DNA of 64,000 nt from Streptantibioticus ferralitis (GTDB lineage Bacteria; Actinomycetota; Actinomycetes; Streptomycetales; Streptomycetaceae), in assembly GCF_029223525.1 (NCBI RefSeq), contig NZ_JARHTQ010000018.1, forward strand, positions 1-64,000, in the 5' to 3' direction. The notes beneath the pieces are model-generated. The model worked only from the letters and a program-made list of their open reading frames with translations. It had not been told where the DNA came from and ran no database searches. The position numbers and the translations under genes were made by a program. This document shows positions 46,129-55,319 of this stretch, one piece after another (the stretch's first letter is position 1; the number at the start of each line of letters is the position of its first letter).

Positions 46129-49100
46129 ATGGCCCTCGAAGTACTCTTCGCCGACGATTGCGGCATCGGGGATCGACACGACCGGGACGAGCTCGTCGCG
46201 ATCATGCGCGGTATCGCGATGAGCCATCACCAGCAGAGCGGCCATTGGCCCGGCTCCGTACACGCCATCACCGTCTTGCGCAGGTTGGCGGGGGGACGGA
46301 GCGGATCTGAGGTCCTGGAGATCCTGGTCGAACATGGCCAAGGCCGCTCTCGGCAGGTGGTGAAGGTATCGACGGGTGATGCGGCGGCTCGTGAGTGGCA
46401 GGCGTTCACCAACGTCGTGCAGTCTCAACGGCAGGTGATGTACGTGCCGATCGTCGCAGTGAGCCGTGCCGTCCTTGACCCCACCCGCGCCGCCACCGGT
46501 GAGCGACAGGCCGTGGTCTACCAACATGCCTCTGATCGCGTAGGCGATGACACAGGCTCCGTCCGCACACTGGAAGAGTTGTTCGACCGTGCGCTGAGCG
46601 GCACGGAGGAAGACGTTTCCAGTGCTCTGCAGGCTGTCGGGTCCTTGATGCGCCGCCTTCGAAACTCGCTGTACGGCGGGGCGGCGGCCAGCTCCAATCA
46701 GCTGTCCTTGCGGGAGTTCAACGAGAGCCTGGGTCCAGATCTGGAACTTGAGGTCGACACCGTCAAACGGACGGCTGATGCGAGCATCCGACTGCACGCC
46801 GGTTCACCCAGTCAGCGCGAACTAGAGTCGCGACGGGTACATGGTGGAGAGGTGCTGAGGACATCGACGGCACCTGTCGGCAGCGCAGACTCCGCCTCAC
46901 TGTCGGTCGGAAGTTCCACATCGTTGACGTTACGTCAGCTTCGCATGGACGGAGCGAAGATAACGGGCCGCGTGGACGCGACGACAGTCACCGTGCACAC
47001 CGTGGGAGAGGCGAGCGAGCAGCCGCTCCCACCAGAGCTCCACACCTTGGAGGCGTTGGACGTCTACGGACGCGTGGTCGCGGTACGTTCGCGGCGATGG
47101 TCGGAGCTCATGGCACGGGTGCTTTCGCGCAGCGGAGACTTCAGCGAGGACCCGGTGGCCCTGACACGTAATGGCTGCTCCGTAGCCCACCCTCTCCGCT
47201 CACTCCACGACGTCTTGGATGTTCCCGGCGAAGGCCGAGTGCGATCGGACGTCCACGGGGACCTCAATCCCCGCAATGTTCTGGTCATCGGCGGATTGAT
47301 CTTCTTGATCGACTACGCGGCGGCAGAGCGGAACGGCTACCTGCTGGCGGATCCGGCGTGGCTGGAAATCTGCCTGTTGCGTGAGGTCGTGGCGCAGAAG
47401 ATCGGTTGGACCGACATGTGCCGACTCCAGCGCTATCTGGCGCTGGCCAGTGTGCTCGCCTCGCACTGGGGAGGTGAGAATGCCGTCGATCGCGTCGCCA
47501 CCCAACTGGCGCGGTCCCTGGATGAGACGTCCCCAGCCTTGGGCGTCGCGTTCCAACTGCTCTGGGCGGTACGCCGCGGCGCTTGGCAGGCCACGCCGCG
47601 AGCTGCTCAGGGCCGGTGGGCAGAACACTATCTGCAGCACCTGACTTTGGCGGCGTGCCGCACCTTCAAGTGGGCGGACGCCGATCAGTCGGAAGTCAAG
47701 GTGAGCGCCTCGGCCATCGCCGCCGGCGTGGCGGCCGAGTTCATGGATGACTGCCGACACCAACTCTTCAAATGGTGGCCGGCAGCGGATCTCGTCACGG
47801 CCTGCACGGCGCTGCTGGCCGACTTCGCTCCGCCCTGCCCGCGGTCCGCGGCCCTGCTCGCCGAGGCGATAGCCGAGAGCGACCGTCGGCAGGCGGATCC
47901 GCAACCGTCCGGCGTACGCTTTCAACAGCGACTCCCGGCGGTCATCAACGCGTTGGGTGCAACGGCGATCGAAGGCTGCCGCGCGGAGTGCAGAAACGGC
48001 GAGAGAGGCTACATCCCGCTGGAGGCACGGGAGTTGAGCCCCAAAGAGCCGATCTCCAAGGGGGAAGGTGCCCTGGCGATATCGCCCAAGCACTGCCTTG
48101 AGTTGCTGATGCGGCATCCAGCGGTGGTCCTGATCGGCGACAGCGGTTCGGGAAAGACCACGGTGATCCACGAACTGCATCGTCGGATGCTGGATCGCCT
48201 CACTGCGCCGATCGGCGGCTGCGGGTGGGAAGACGACGAGCCGCCACCGTGCCTGCCGCTGACCGTCAGCGCGTTACGACTGAGCGAGATGGTGCGCGGC
48301 GAATCCGGGGAAAACGCGGCTCAGTTGCTGTACGAGGCCTGCGCGTTGCGCCAGTACCTCACCGCGGAGTGCCTGAGGCATTTGCTGAGCCTGGGCGCGG
48401 TTCATGTCACGATCGACCACATGCACATGGTCGGCGCAGCAGACCGGGGCGGTCTGACCGCGTGGCTTCGGGACTTCCGTCAAAGCTTCCCCCGTGTCCA
48501 TGTCGTCGTGTGCCATCGCGCGTGGGACTACCATCCCGACCTCCTCGGCTGGCCTGCGGTGGTCCTGCACAAGGTCACGCCGCAGCAGGCACGTACGTAC
48601 ATCGCCGACACCCTCCGCACTCAGCATCCGGGCAACTGGCAGAGGATCACCGGGCATCTCGAAGCACGCTTGTTCGGGGACCCGGACGCCGTGGCATTGC
48701 GGGATCTCGCCTGTACTCCTCGCTTTCTGCGTATCCTGGTGGATCACTACGCGCGCACGTTGCAAGTCCCCGCCAGCCCGGTGACGTTGCTTCGCGAGTA
48801 CGTAGTACGTCTGCTGGCGGCCGACGACGAGATGGCGGCGGACGAGCCCGATGGTGAGCTCCCGCCGGAAATCCGAAGGAAGCTGTCATTGCTGGAATCG
48901 CTCGTGCGTCATATGACCGACCGCGGTTCCGTCATCAGCTACAGCGATGCCGTCGAGATCTTCGCCAAGTTCCGTCAGGACAATGCCGAGCAGGAGTTGA
49001 AAGATCTGCTGGCCACCGACGTTCTGCGCAGCGAGGGATCCTGGGTCGCCTTCTCCGCTCCCCTGGTTCACGCCTACTGTGCGGCCTCGGTGCTGGAGCG

Positions 49101-51192
49101 CAACGCCAGTGATGATCTGGAATCCGTAACCGAACGCATCCTGCACTTCGACTGGCGGGAAGCCGCCCGGCTCCTGGTCGCCAAACCAGGTGTAGACCCG
49201 GCGGTGATCTCCGCGGTGCTGAGGAGCGCCATGGCTGCCAGCCCCGCCTATGCGGCATGGTTGTTGCTGGTGGTGGAGTCCCCCGCTTCCCCCTTCAGCC
49301 GGGAACTCCTGGAACAGCAGCAACGCACCCTCTGTGCCAGCAGCAGTGGACGTGCGGCCTGGAAGGAAGCCGCATACGCCCTGGCGAGGTACGGCAACGA
49401 ACAGGCCCTGAAGATCCTGCAACGCATCACCACCCATTCCGGGAGCGCCCCCCAGGCCGCGGAGGCGGCGCTTGACGGACTGGTGATGATGCATCGGTGG
49501 GCGTCCGGGCCCCGTGTGCCAGCGGCCACGAAGGCGCTCGAAGAAACCCTGCGACACCTGCTCGATCCCGCTGCGGACAGACAGCCCGTGCCGGACTCGT
49601 TGGTCCTGCGCGCACTTCGCAGCGCGGCGGTGGCCGGTCTGACAAGCCTGGCCGGGCATATCTGGTCACGCGTCCATCTCTCCGAACCGTGGGCCGTCGT
49701 TGAACAGGCATGGCGCACCCTGCGGCAACTGGCCATCCTGCCTGATCGAAGGCTGCGCGCAACGTACGTCGAGGCTTGCGGGCGCCGACTGGCCGACATC
49801 AATCAGGAACTGCGCACCACCGCCGACACGCTGACGGCGGACTCGCTCAATGAGCAACGCATGGTGCTGCTGGGCATCATGGCGTTCGCAGGCCATCTGG
49901 AGACGCTCCTCGACCATCGCTTCCGTGCAGGTCTGGCAGAACGGCCTCAGTGGCAGGCGATGTTGCAAACGGCGGCGGATAGCCGTATCCGCTGCTCCCC
50001 TCTCGATGTCCTGGCCTCCCATCTGCTCACGCCGCCCGACCCGAAGGCATGTCAGGAGTGGCTCACCTTGCTGACGGAGGAGAACGACCATCTGGCCGTC
50101 ATAGCCGCCCACCGTCTCCTGGCCGAGGGCTACACCGTGGAGGCTTCACGCCTGGAATCCATCGGCAGCTCTGCGTCCCCGGCCCGGCTGGCCGTTGTCG
50201 CCGGCTTCGTCCACTGTTTGAGCCCCCGCGACCTGGCAGTGATAGAAAGACTGGTCGACCTGCACAGTTCGCGCATCGCACCCGACTACATCGAGCCGCT
50301 GTCCTGTCTGGTGTCGGCGGCTGGCACCTTGGACCACGAACTGCGGCCCCGGCTGGCACTCACGGTCCAGCGGGCACTGAGCGAAGATCAACTGGAGAAC
50401 GCCCTTTACTGGCCTTGGTCCGCGGCCTGGCGGCAGGCCATTCCCGACCGTACGGAAATCGCACAGTTCCTGGCGCTGGAAGACCATCAGGATGACTCGG
50501 CCGCCGCACTGGCGTTCCTCAGCAGTGTCGATGTGCTCCTGGACGCTCCACCACCAACCCAGTCACCGCCCTTGACCCTGGCCGACCAGGAGCGGCTGCA
50601 CAGTCTCCAACCGCGGCTGCCGCAGGGACTGCCGGCCCACCGGTTCGTGATGGTCGCCGCCAACGCCGGTCTGTACGAGTCCCTACGGTTCGCCCTGGAG
50701 GTCGCCCAGGATCCCCTGAACATGACAGAGCTGACCTGGCATTCCCACGGTCAACACGGCCTGGTGGAAGTCTGCTTGGCCGCGCATGCCACCGCCGCCG
50801 TGGGCTATCTGGGACGACTGGCCTACTTCGAGGGCCATACGTCTTACGCCGAGGATGCCTACCACGCCCTACTGCATATGGGGCCGCAGGCCGAAGGCCT
50901 GCACGCGAGCTTGGAGCGGGCCCGGCTCATCGGCCTTGGGTTCCTCGGCGACTGGCGCGATCTGCTGTCGGGTATCACTCCGGACGATCCGGTTCTCGCC
51001 AGCGCCGCTCACAACATCATCGAGCACTGGCTCCCCGGGCCGTTCACCCTTCAGGGGGAAACCTGCCTTCCGCACGTCGCGTCGTGGATCAGCGGCCGTC
51101 TAAAAATGGACAGCCTGCCGGCTACCACTCGTGCGGTCCTCGCCGGGATCCGCGACAACATCAACTCCAAACTGGGGCGCTATGTTCACTGA
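46129..51192 (+). CDS. Kinase-like/NACHT NTPase/helical-repeat protein of a ternary conflict system
   Basis: The ATG at 46129 has GGGGGGAGG 6 bp upstream; a GTG at 46105 is less likely. The 1687-aa product begins with a protein-kinase/APH-like domain: glycine-rich loop LAGGRSGSEVL (about 53-63), VVKV with Lys79, catalytic loop HGDLNPRN (376-383) and IDYA (Asp395). A NACHT/STAND-type NTPase follows: P-loop GDSGSGKT (670-677) and a Walker B strand VHVTIDHMHM around Asp763, which lacks the usual second acidic pair. From about 950 to the end there are helical HEAT/TPR-like repeats. NACHT proteins of this layout act as sensors in bacterial defence. It is the first gene before VMAP and vWA genes, which supports an anti-phage or self/non-self role. 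Whether the kinase is active is unknown. Confidence 0.85.
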   Translation: MALEVLFADDCGIGDRHDRDELVAIMRGIAMSHHQQSGHWPGSVHAITVLRRLAGGRSGSEVLEILVEHGQGRSRQVVKVSTGDAAAREWQAFTNVVQSQRQVMYVPIVAVSRAVLDPTRAATGERQAVVYQHASDRVGDDTGSVRTLEELFDRALSGTEEDVSSALQAVGSLMRRLRNSLYGGAAASSNQLSLREFNESLGPDLELEVDTVKRTADASIRLHAGSPSQRELESRRVHGGEVLRTSTAPVGSADSASLSVGSSTSLTLRQLRMDGAKITGRVDATTVTVHTVGEASEQPLPPELHTLEALDVYGRVVAVRSRRWSELMARVLSRSGDFSEDPVALTRNGCSVAHPLRSLHDVLDVPGEGRVRSDVHGDLNPRNVLVIGGLIFLIDYAAAERNGYLLADPAWLEICLLREVVAQKIGWTDMCRLQRYLALASVLASHWGGENAVDRVATQLARSLDETSPALGVAFQLLWAVRRGAWQATPRAAQGRWAEHYLQHLTLAACRTFKWADADQSEVKVSASAIAAGVAAEFMDDCRHQLFKWWPAADLVTACTALLADFAPPCPRSAALLAEAIAESDRRQADPQPSGVRFQQRLPAVINALGATAIEGCRAECRNGERGYIPLEARELSPKEPISKGEGALAISPKHCLELLMRHPAVVLIGDSGSGKTTVIHELHRRMLDRLTAPIGGCGWEDDEPPPCLPLTVSALRLSEMVRGESGENAAQLLYEACALRQYLTAECLRHLLSLGAVHVTIDHMHMVGAADRGGLTAWLRDFRQSFPRVHVVVCHRAWDYHPDLLGWPAVVLHKVTPQQARTYIADTLRTQHPGNWQRITGHLEARLFGDPDAVALRDLACTPRFLRILVDHYARTLQVPASPVTLLREYVVRLLAADDEMAADEPDGELPPEIRRKLSLLESLVRHMTDRGSVISYSDAVEIFAKFRQDNAEQELKDLLATDVLRSEGSWVAFSAPLVHAYCAASVLERNASDDLESVTERILHFDWREAARLLVAKPGVDPAVISAVLRSAMAASPAYAAWLLLVVESPASPFSRELLEQQQRTLCASSSGRAAWKEAAYALARYGNEQALKILQRITTHSGSAPQAAEAALDGLVMMHRWASGPRVPAATKALEETLRHLLDPAADRQPVPDSLVLRALRSAAVAGLTSLAGHIWSRVHLSEPWAVVEQAWRTLRQLAILPDRRLRATYVEACGRRLADINQELRTTADTLTADSLNEQRMVLLGIMAFAGHLETLLDHRFRAGLAERPQWQAMLQTAADSRIRCSPLDVLASHLLTPPDPKACQEWLTLLTEENDHLAVIAAHRLLAEGYTVEASRLESIGSSASPARLAVVAGFVHCLSPRDLAVIERLVDLHSSRIAPDYIEPLSCLVSAAGTLDHELRPRLALTVQRALSEDQLENALYWPWSAAWRQAIPDRTEIAQFLALEDHQDDSAAALAFLSSVDVLLDAPPPTQSPPLTLADQERLHSLQPRLPQGLPAHRFVMVAANAGLYESLRFALEVAQDPLNMTELTWHSHGQHGLVEVCLAAHATAAVGYLGRLAYFEGHTSYAEDAYHALLHMGPQAEGLHASLERARLIGLGFLGDWRDLLSGITPDDPVLASAAHNIIEHWLPGPFTLQGETCLPHVASWISGRLKMDSLPATTRAVLAGIRDNINSKLGRYVH

Positions 51193-51211
51193 GGCCAGGC
51201 GTGCTGTCCCG

Positions 51212-51706
51212 TCACCGCAGGCCCAGTTCACGCTTGGCGGCGGCTACCACCGAACGACGCCCCCGCGACGCGGCGATCAACGCCTCTCCTCGTGTCTCAC
51301 CGGTTTCCGCCTCCTGAACCGCACGTTGCCGCCGCAACAACTCCTCACCCGCTTGCAAAACGTCCTCCGAGGCGAGCAACCGCAACCGTGTCAGCTGGGT
51401 TCGCATCTCGATGTAGGTCTGCCGCAGGCTGTCCGCACGGTCTTCCCTGCCCGGCGGCACGGACTTGGCCAGGTCGGAGTGACGCCAACTGGCCTCCAGG
51501 AAAGCGACGAACGCGTCGGTCAGCGCTTCGCGGGCCCAGCGGCGCTGTTCGCGCCGACCGCCCACAACCGTGGTCACCACGAGCGTCGCCACACTCGTCA
51601 GGGCCGCCGCCCAGGCAGCAAACGCGCTCAAGTCCGTCACACATGGAATTGTGGCCGCTACTCCGAACGCCGACCACCGCATTGTGCGGAACCATCGCCG
51701 CCGCAC
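51212..51706 (-). CDS. Small membrane-anchored coiled-coil protein
   Basis: The 164-aa frame is convergent with the NACHT gene (19-bp gap between stops) and divergent from the VMAP gene. One hydrophobic helix (AFAAWAAALTSVATLVVTTVV) is followed by a basic stop-transfer segment (GGRREQRRWAR). A long charged helical region comes next (LRQTYIEMRTQLTRLRLLAS, then EELLRRQRAVQEAE). A GTG at 51640 just before the membrane helix (VTDLSAF) may be the true start, giving about 142 aa. The family is not recognised. Its position inside the three-gene cassette makes it a candidate membrane effector or accessory, which is inference. Confidence 0.6.
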   Translation of the reverse strand: MRRRWFRTMRWSAFGVAATIPCVTDLSAFAAWAAALTSVATLVVTTVVGGRREQRRWAREALTDAFVAFLEASWRHSDLAKSVPPGREDRADSLRQTYIEMRTQLTRLRLLASEDVLQAGEELLRRQRAVQEAETGETRGEALIAASRGRRSVVAAAKRELGLR

Positions 51707-51830
51707 GCCAATTTCAGCAAGAATGTGCCTTGGCTAACCCCGCTTGCGTGCCGGACAGTTGGTCCACTGCACGTGGCGCGCGTCCTATGTCGCACGCTCA
51801 GTCCAGTACCGCCGGGGGGAAGGGCCCATC

Positions 51831-53306
51831 ATGTCCGCTGACGCCGCGAAGAGTGACGAGAACTCCGGCTCCACAGAGCCGACCCCGCCCAGACTCGATT
51901 CTCTTCGGCAGCAAATGCTCGACGTCCTGGCCGGTACACCCCTGTTCAAGTCCTCCGGCCGCAAGGTGCTCTGCCTGGCCCTGGAGCGGAGTATGGGGAC
52001 GTCCATTCCTGACACAGATCCTCATGCTCACCCTCGCGTACAACTATTGCAACTTGTGACGCATTGCACAGACCGCGCCGAGGGGTCGCATGCTCTGGCC
52101 AAAGCGGTAGAGCTGCTGATGGGCGAGTCACCAGCCACCCGCAAGATGCACGCCCTCGCCGATCGCTGGTCGGCCCCGACATGGCTGCCTGAATCCGACC
52201 TTGCCTTGCTGGAAGGACTACTGCGTCGAGTATCCGCCCCGGACGCCGCCGTCATCGCCCAGGCGTCGCTGCATCCCCTCCTGGCACCACTGCCCCCGCA
52301 CTGCACGGACGCCTCAACCATCCTGCTGCACCTGCTGCGCCGCAATGCCCTGCCGAACGGCCTGCCCTCGTTCATGTCCTTCTTGGAGCACTTGGCCCTG
52401 GTGGCCGACGGGGCGACAGCGGAGAAGATCCAGGAGTGGAACGACGGCCGGGCGCACCGGTGGGACCTGGTTTCCGAACTCACCGAATGCCGTTCCAAGG
52501 CGGCCGCCGCATCCCCGCCGTCCGCCCCCCTTGCGCCCCGCGCCATGTTCGTCCTGCTCCCGGACGGCCTGCAGACCAACTACTACATCCTGAGCATGTG
52601 GCACGAGAGCGGTGGCCGCGACGGCGCACCGTCCATGCGGGACAGCGATGTGCGCGTGCACCAGACGGACATCCACCGAACCGTATACGAGCGTCTCAGC
52701 AGCTTCCGTCAGCACTCAGGTGGTGAACTCCCCAGCATCACCGTCGAGTTCTGCCTGCCCCTGTCACTGGTCAACCAGCCGGTGGCGGAGTGGTGCCGGT
52801 CACCCGCCGGCACGGCGAAACCCGTTGACTGCCAGGTCATCGTCCGCAGCCTGGAACGTCTACGGAGCCCCGGCTGGCACGCTTCATGGCACAGGCGGTG
52901 GACGCACCTCATGCACGAGGAGGCCGATGTCCGGTTGCCCGACACCTCCCCCGAAGTCTCCGTCCAGGACGAGCCCGACGTCAGTGCGCTGGTCCTGAGC
53001 GCTCCTCCGGATGCGGAGGAGGGACGCAATGAGCTCATGGCCGCCATCCGGGCCGGCGTCCCCGCCATTCTCTGGCACCGCGAAAACTGCTCCGCCCGAT
53101 CCTTCCAGCTCTCTGTGGAACGCCTTCTCTTCCAGGGGTCGCTGAAGGACCTCCCCTCCCGCATCGGCCGACTCCAGCACACCGCCGCAACCGAGCAGAG
53201 CGACGATGCGATCGCCCTGCGCGATGTCACCTTGCTTTGGGATGACCCCAGCCGCCCCCTTCCCACCATGAATCCTTTGGTGGCGCCGCGCGAGGCGGTG
53301 CCATGA
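51831..53306 (+). CDS. VMAP-type protein (effector-associated domain plus VMAP-C)
   Basis: The ATG at 51831 is preceded by GGGGGAAGG, giving 491 aa. Residues about 18-105 form a helical domain matching effector-associated domain 2 (LLQLVTHCTDRAEGSHALA, then KAVELLMGESPATRKMHALA). A middle helical part is next (LLRRNALPNGLPSFMSFLEH). The C-terminal VMAP-C-like region starts at AMFVLLPDGLQTNYYILSMW and includes SITVEFCLPLSLVNQPVAEW. VMAP (vWA-MoxR associated) proteins are adaptors that connect an NTPase, a vWA protein and an effector in predicted bacterial conflict systems. Its stop overlaps the start of the vWA gene by 4 bp (ATGA), so the two are translationally coupled. Confidence 0.8.
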   Translation: MSADAAKSDENSGSTEPTPPRLDSLRQQMLDVLAGTPLFKSSGRKVLCLALERSMGTSIPDTDPHAHPRVQLLQLVTHCTDRAEGSHALAKAVELLMGESPATRKMHALADRWSAPTWLPESDLALLEGLLRRVSAPDAAVIAQASLHPLLAPLPPHCTDASTILLHLLRRNALPNGLPSFMSFLEHLALVADGATAEKIQEWNDGRAHRWDLVSELTECRSKAAAASPPSAPLAPRAMFVLLPDGLQTNYYILSMWHESGGRDGAPSMRDSDVRVHQTDIHRTVYERLSSFRQHSGGELPSITVEFCLPLSLVNQPVAEWCRSPAGTAKPVDCQVIVRSLERLRSPGWHASWHRRWTHLMHEEADVRLPDTSPEVSVQDEPDVSALVLSAPPDAEEGRNELMAAIRAGVPAILWHRENCSARSFQLSVERLLFQGSLKDLPSRIGRLQHTAATEQSDDAIALRDVTLLWDDPSRPLPTMNPLVAPREAVP

Positions 53307-54784
53307 CGCACCCGGGCGTCTCGGCCGGACCGGCCCCTCTCCGGCCCCCTTGGATCATCACCGCGCCGCCGGTGGCAGCCGCGGACTCGCAGCATGACCG
53401 AGTCCGCCCGCGCACCAACCCATATCAGCCCATGTTCGGCGCGCCTCCGGCCTCCTGGCCGCCGGTCAGACCGCTGCCTGCCGCGGAGGCGGCCGCCAGC
53501 ACCTTGCAAGCGCTCAAGTCACCGCGCCCAGGGGGCGCGGAACACGGAGCGCTCGCCGTCCCCAACGCGCCGGGCGCGGCACCATTGGCACCCCACCACC
53601 GGTCTGTCTGGGACCTCGTCCTCGTTGTCGACATCAGTGCGTCGATGGTTGCCTGGTACCCCACCGTGGACGCCTTTGCGCGCAAGGCCCACGAGCTTTC
53701 CCTCTTCACCGACGTCCACACCGTCAGGCTCTACAGCCAAGCCAACGGCGGCCCTGACGCGACGGTCGACAATGCCGCCGCGCAGAGGGCCAACCTGCAC
53801 ACACCAGACGGCGGAGGGCGTCGCAAGGTCGTCTTCGTCATCACCGATGGGGTCGGCCACGCTTGGTCATACGGTTCACTATGGCCCCGACTCAATGCCT
53901 GGGGCCGTCATCACACCCTTGCCATCCTGCACGTGCTTCCCCATCAAGAGTGGACCCGCACCGGCGTGAGCACCCGGCGGCTCAAGCTTCGCTCACCACA
54001 CCCGGGCAGCCCCAACAGCGAGATGGCCCACCGTCCGGAAGAGGTCGACGCCACCGAGAAACCAGCGGAACCCGATGAGTTCACCGACAGGGAAGTCGTC
54101 ATCCCCGTCCTGGAAATGCGCAAGCGCTGGCTTCAACAATGGTCTCGGCTAGTCTTGTCCAACCTCTGGGTCCCGCATCAGGCGATCACTGTTCCAGCGC
54201 AGTACAGGTCGCCCACGCACCTTCCGCATCCCGTGGAATCCGGCGACGACGTGGACGCCGGCGATCGCGTCAACTCCTTCCGCGGCTCCGTGTCGCCTAC
54301 CGCCTTCGAGTTGGCTACCTTGTTGGCCGCCGCTCCACTGAACCGCCACATCATGCAGCTGGTACAAGCCGAACTACTCCCCGAATCAGGCCCTGAGGAG
54401 CTGGCGGCTCTCCTCACCAGCAACCTGCTGACCGCCGTCAACGCACCTTCGGACACCGATCCGCACGACCGCATCACATTCGAATTCCGGCCTCAGGTCC
54501 GGCAGTTCCTCCTCGCCGCTGGCACATCCCCCCAGACGCTGAGGGTCGTGAAGACCGTCGAAAGATATCTCTCCCCGCACAATGACGCGGTCAGCGGAAT
54601 CAGCCAACGCATCGAGAACCGCATCGCCGCGGAAAGTCCCGCCATCACCTACGACAACTTCCCTTATATGCAAGTCGAGTACGCCGTCCTCACCGCTCTG
54701 TCAGGTCCGCACGGGGAGGCCGCGAAGGGGCTCGGCGCCAGGCTTGAGCAGTACCTGTACAGCAACGGACACTCCGCCAGGTAG
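53303..54784 (+). CDS. SAV_2336-type vWA-domain protein
   Basis: The 493-aa product has a Pro-rich N-terminus (1-100). A von Willebrand A-like domain follows, with the MIDAS motif D-x-S-x-S (DISAS, residues 110-114) in WDLVLVVDISASMVAWYPTV, and KVVFVITDGVGHAWSYGSLW further on. The C-terminal half (about 320-490) is helical (SPTAFELATLLAAAPLNRHI). This is the layout of SAV_2336-related proteins that occur with VMAP and an NTPase in ternary systems. The metal site suggests ligand or partner binding rather than catalysis. It is the last gene of the cassette; an integrase remnant begins just after it. Confidence 0.85.
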   Translation: MTHPGVSAGPAPLRPPWIITAPPVAAADSQHDRVRPRTNPYQPMFGAPPASWPPVRPLPAAEAAASTLQALKSPRPGGAEHGALAVPNAPGAAPLAPHHRSVWDLVLVVDISASMVAWYPTVDAFARKAHELSLFTDVHTVRLYSQANGGPDATVDNAAAQRANLHTPDGGGRRKVVFVITDGVGHAWSYGSLWPRLNAWGRHHTLAILHVLPHQEWTRTGVSTRRLKLRSPHPGSPNSEMAHRPEEVDATEKPAEPDEFTDREVVIPVLEMRKRWLQQWSRLVLSNLWVPHQAITVPAQYRSPTHLPHPVESGDDVDAGDRVNSFRGSVSPTAFELATLLAAAPLNRHIMQLVQAELLPESGPEELAALLTSNLLTAVNAPSDTDPHDRITFEFRPQVRQFLLAAGTSPQTLRVVKTVERYLSPHNDAVSGISQRIENRIAAESPAITYDNFPYMQVEYAVLTALSGPHGEAAKGLGARLEQYLYSNGHSAR

Positions 54785-54799
54785 CGTGCGAACGGCGCA

Positions 54800-55213
54800 C
54801 GCAACGCTGTGGGTGCCGAGAAGTCCATCCATGCAGATGAGAGGGGTCTGTCCAGCCATCGGCTCAACCGGATGCGCGGTGAGGTGAACGGCACCTTCGG
54901 CATCCGCCAAGATGGCATCGAACAGGGCAGGATATTTCCCGTCCCGGTCCCTGATCATGTAACGCGCCCGGCAGCCTGCGTCTTCGAGGTCCATGACGAG
55001 GTTCTCCGTGGCTTGCGCCACCCAGGATGCGGCGGGGTGCGCGGTAGCGCCGAGGATCCGGATCCGTCGGTTGGTGTGCTCGATGACAGCGAACGCGTAC
55101 AGCCGCGCCCCGGACAAGGTGACCGCTTCGAAGAAGTCGCCGCCGCTCATCGGTAGCAGGCGCAGAATGGCGAACGCGTTCGTCACGCCCAGGTAAGCCA
55201 GTCGCAGCAGCAC
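54800..55213 (-). pseudogene. Integrase-core transposase remnant
   Basis: The minus strand encodes LLRLAYLGVTNAFAILRLLP, joined to FFEAVTLSGARLYAFAVIEH, NRRIRILGATAHPAASWVAQ and DRDGKYPALFDAILADA. These are parts of one Streptomyces integrase-type transposase with an internal deletion between the first two. The sequence after LADA is unrelated and the C-terminus is missing. Confidence 0.75.
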
Positions 55214-55319
55214 AGTCGATCACATGCCGCGACGATCGCCACCCTCGCGACAGCCCCGGTTCAAGCCACTGCCATCGACATCACCCGACATCCCGCACAC
55301 CGCCTCCCACCAGTGCAGA

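Noticed and set aside
48225-48857. Plus-strand 210-codon frame inside the NACHT gene
   Set aside because: It is a shadow of the NACHT frame, which carries the P-loop and continuous helical repeats.
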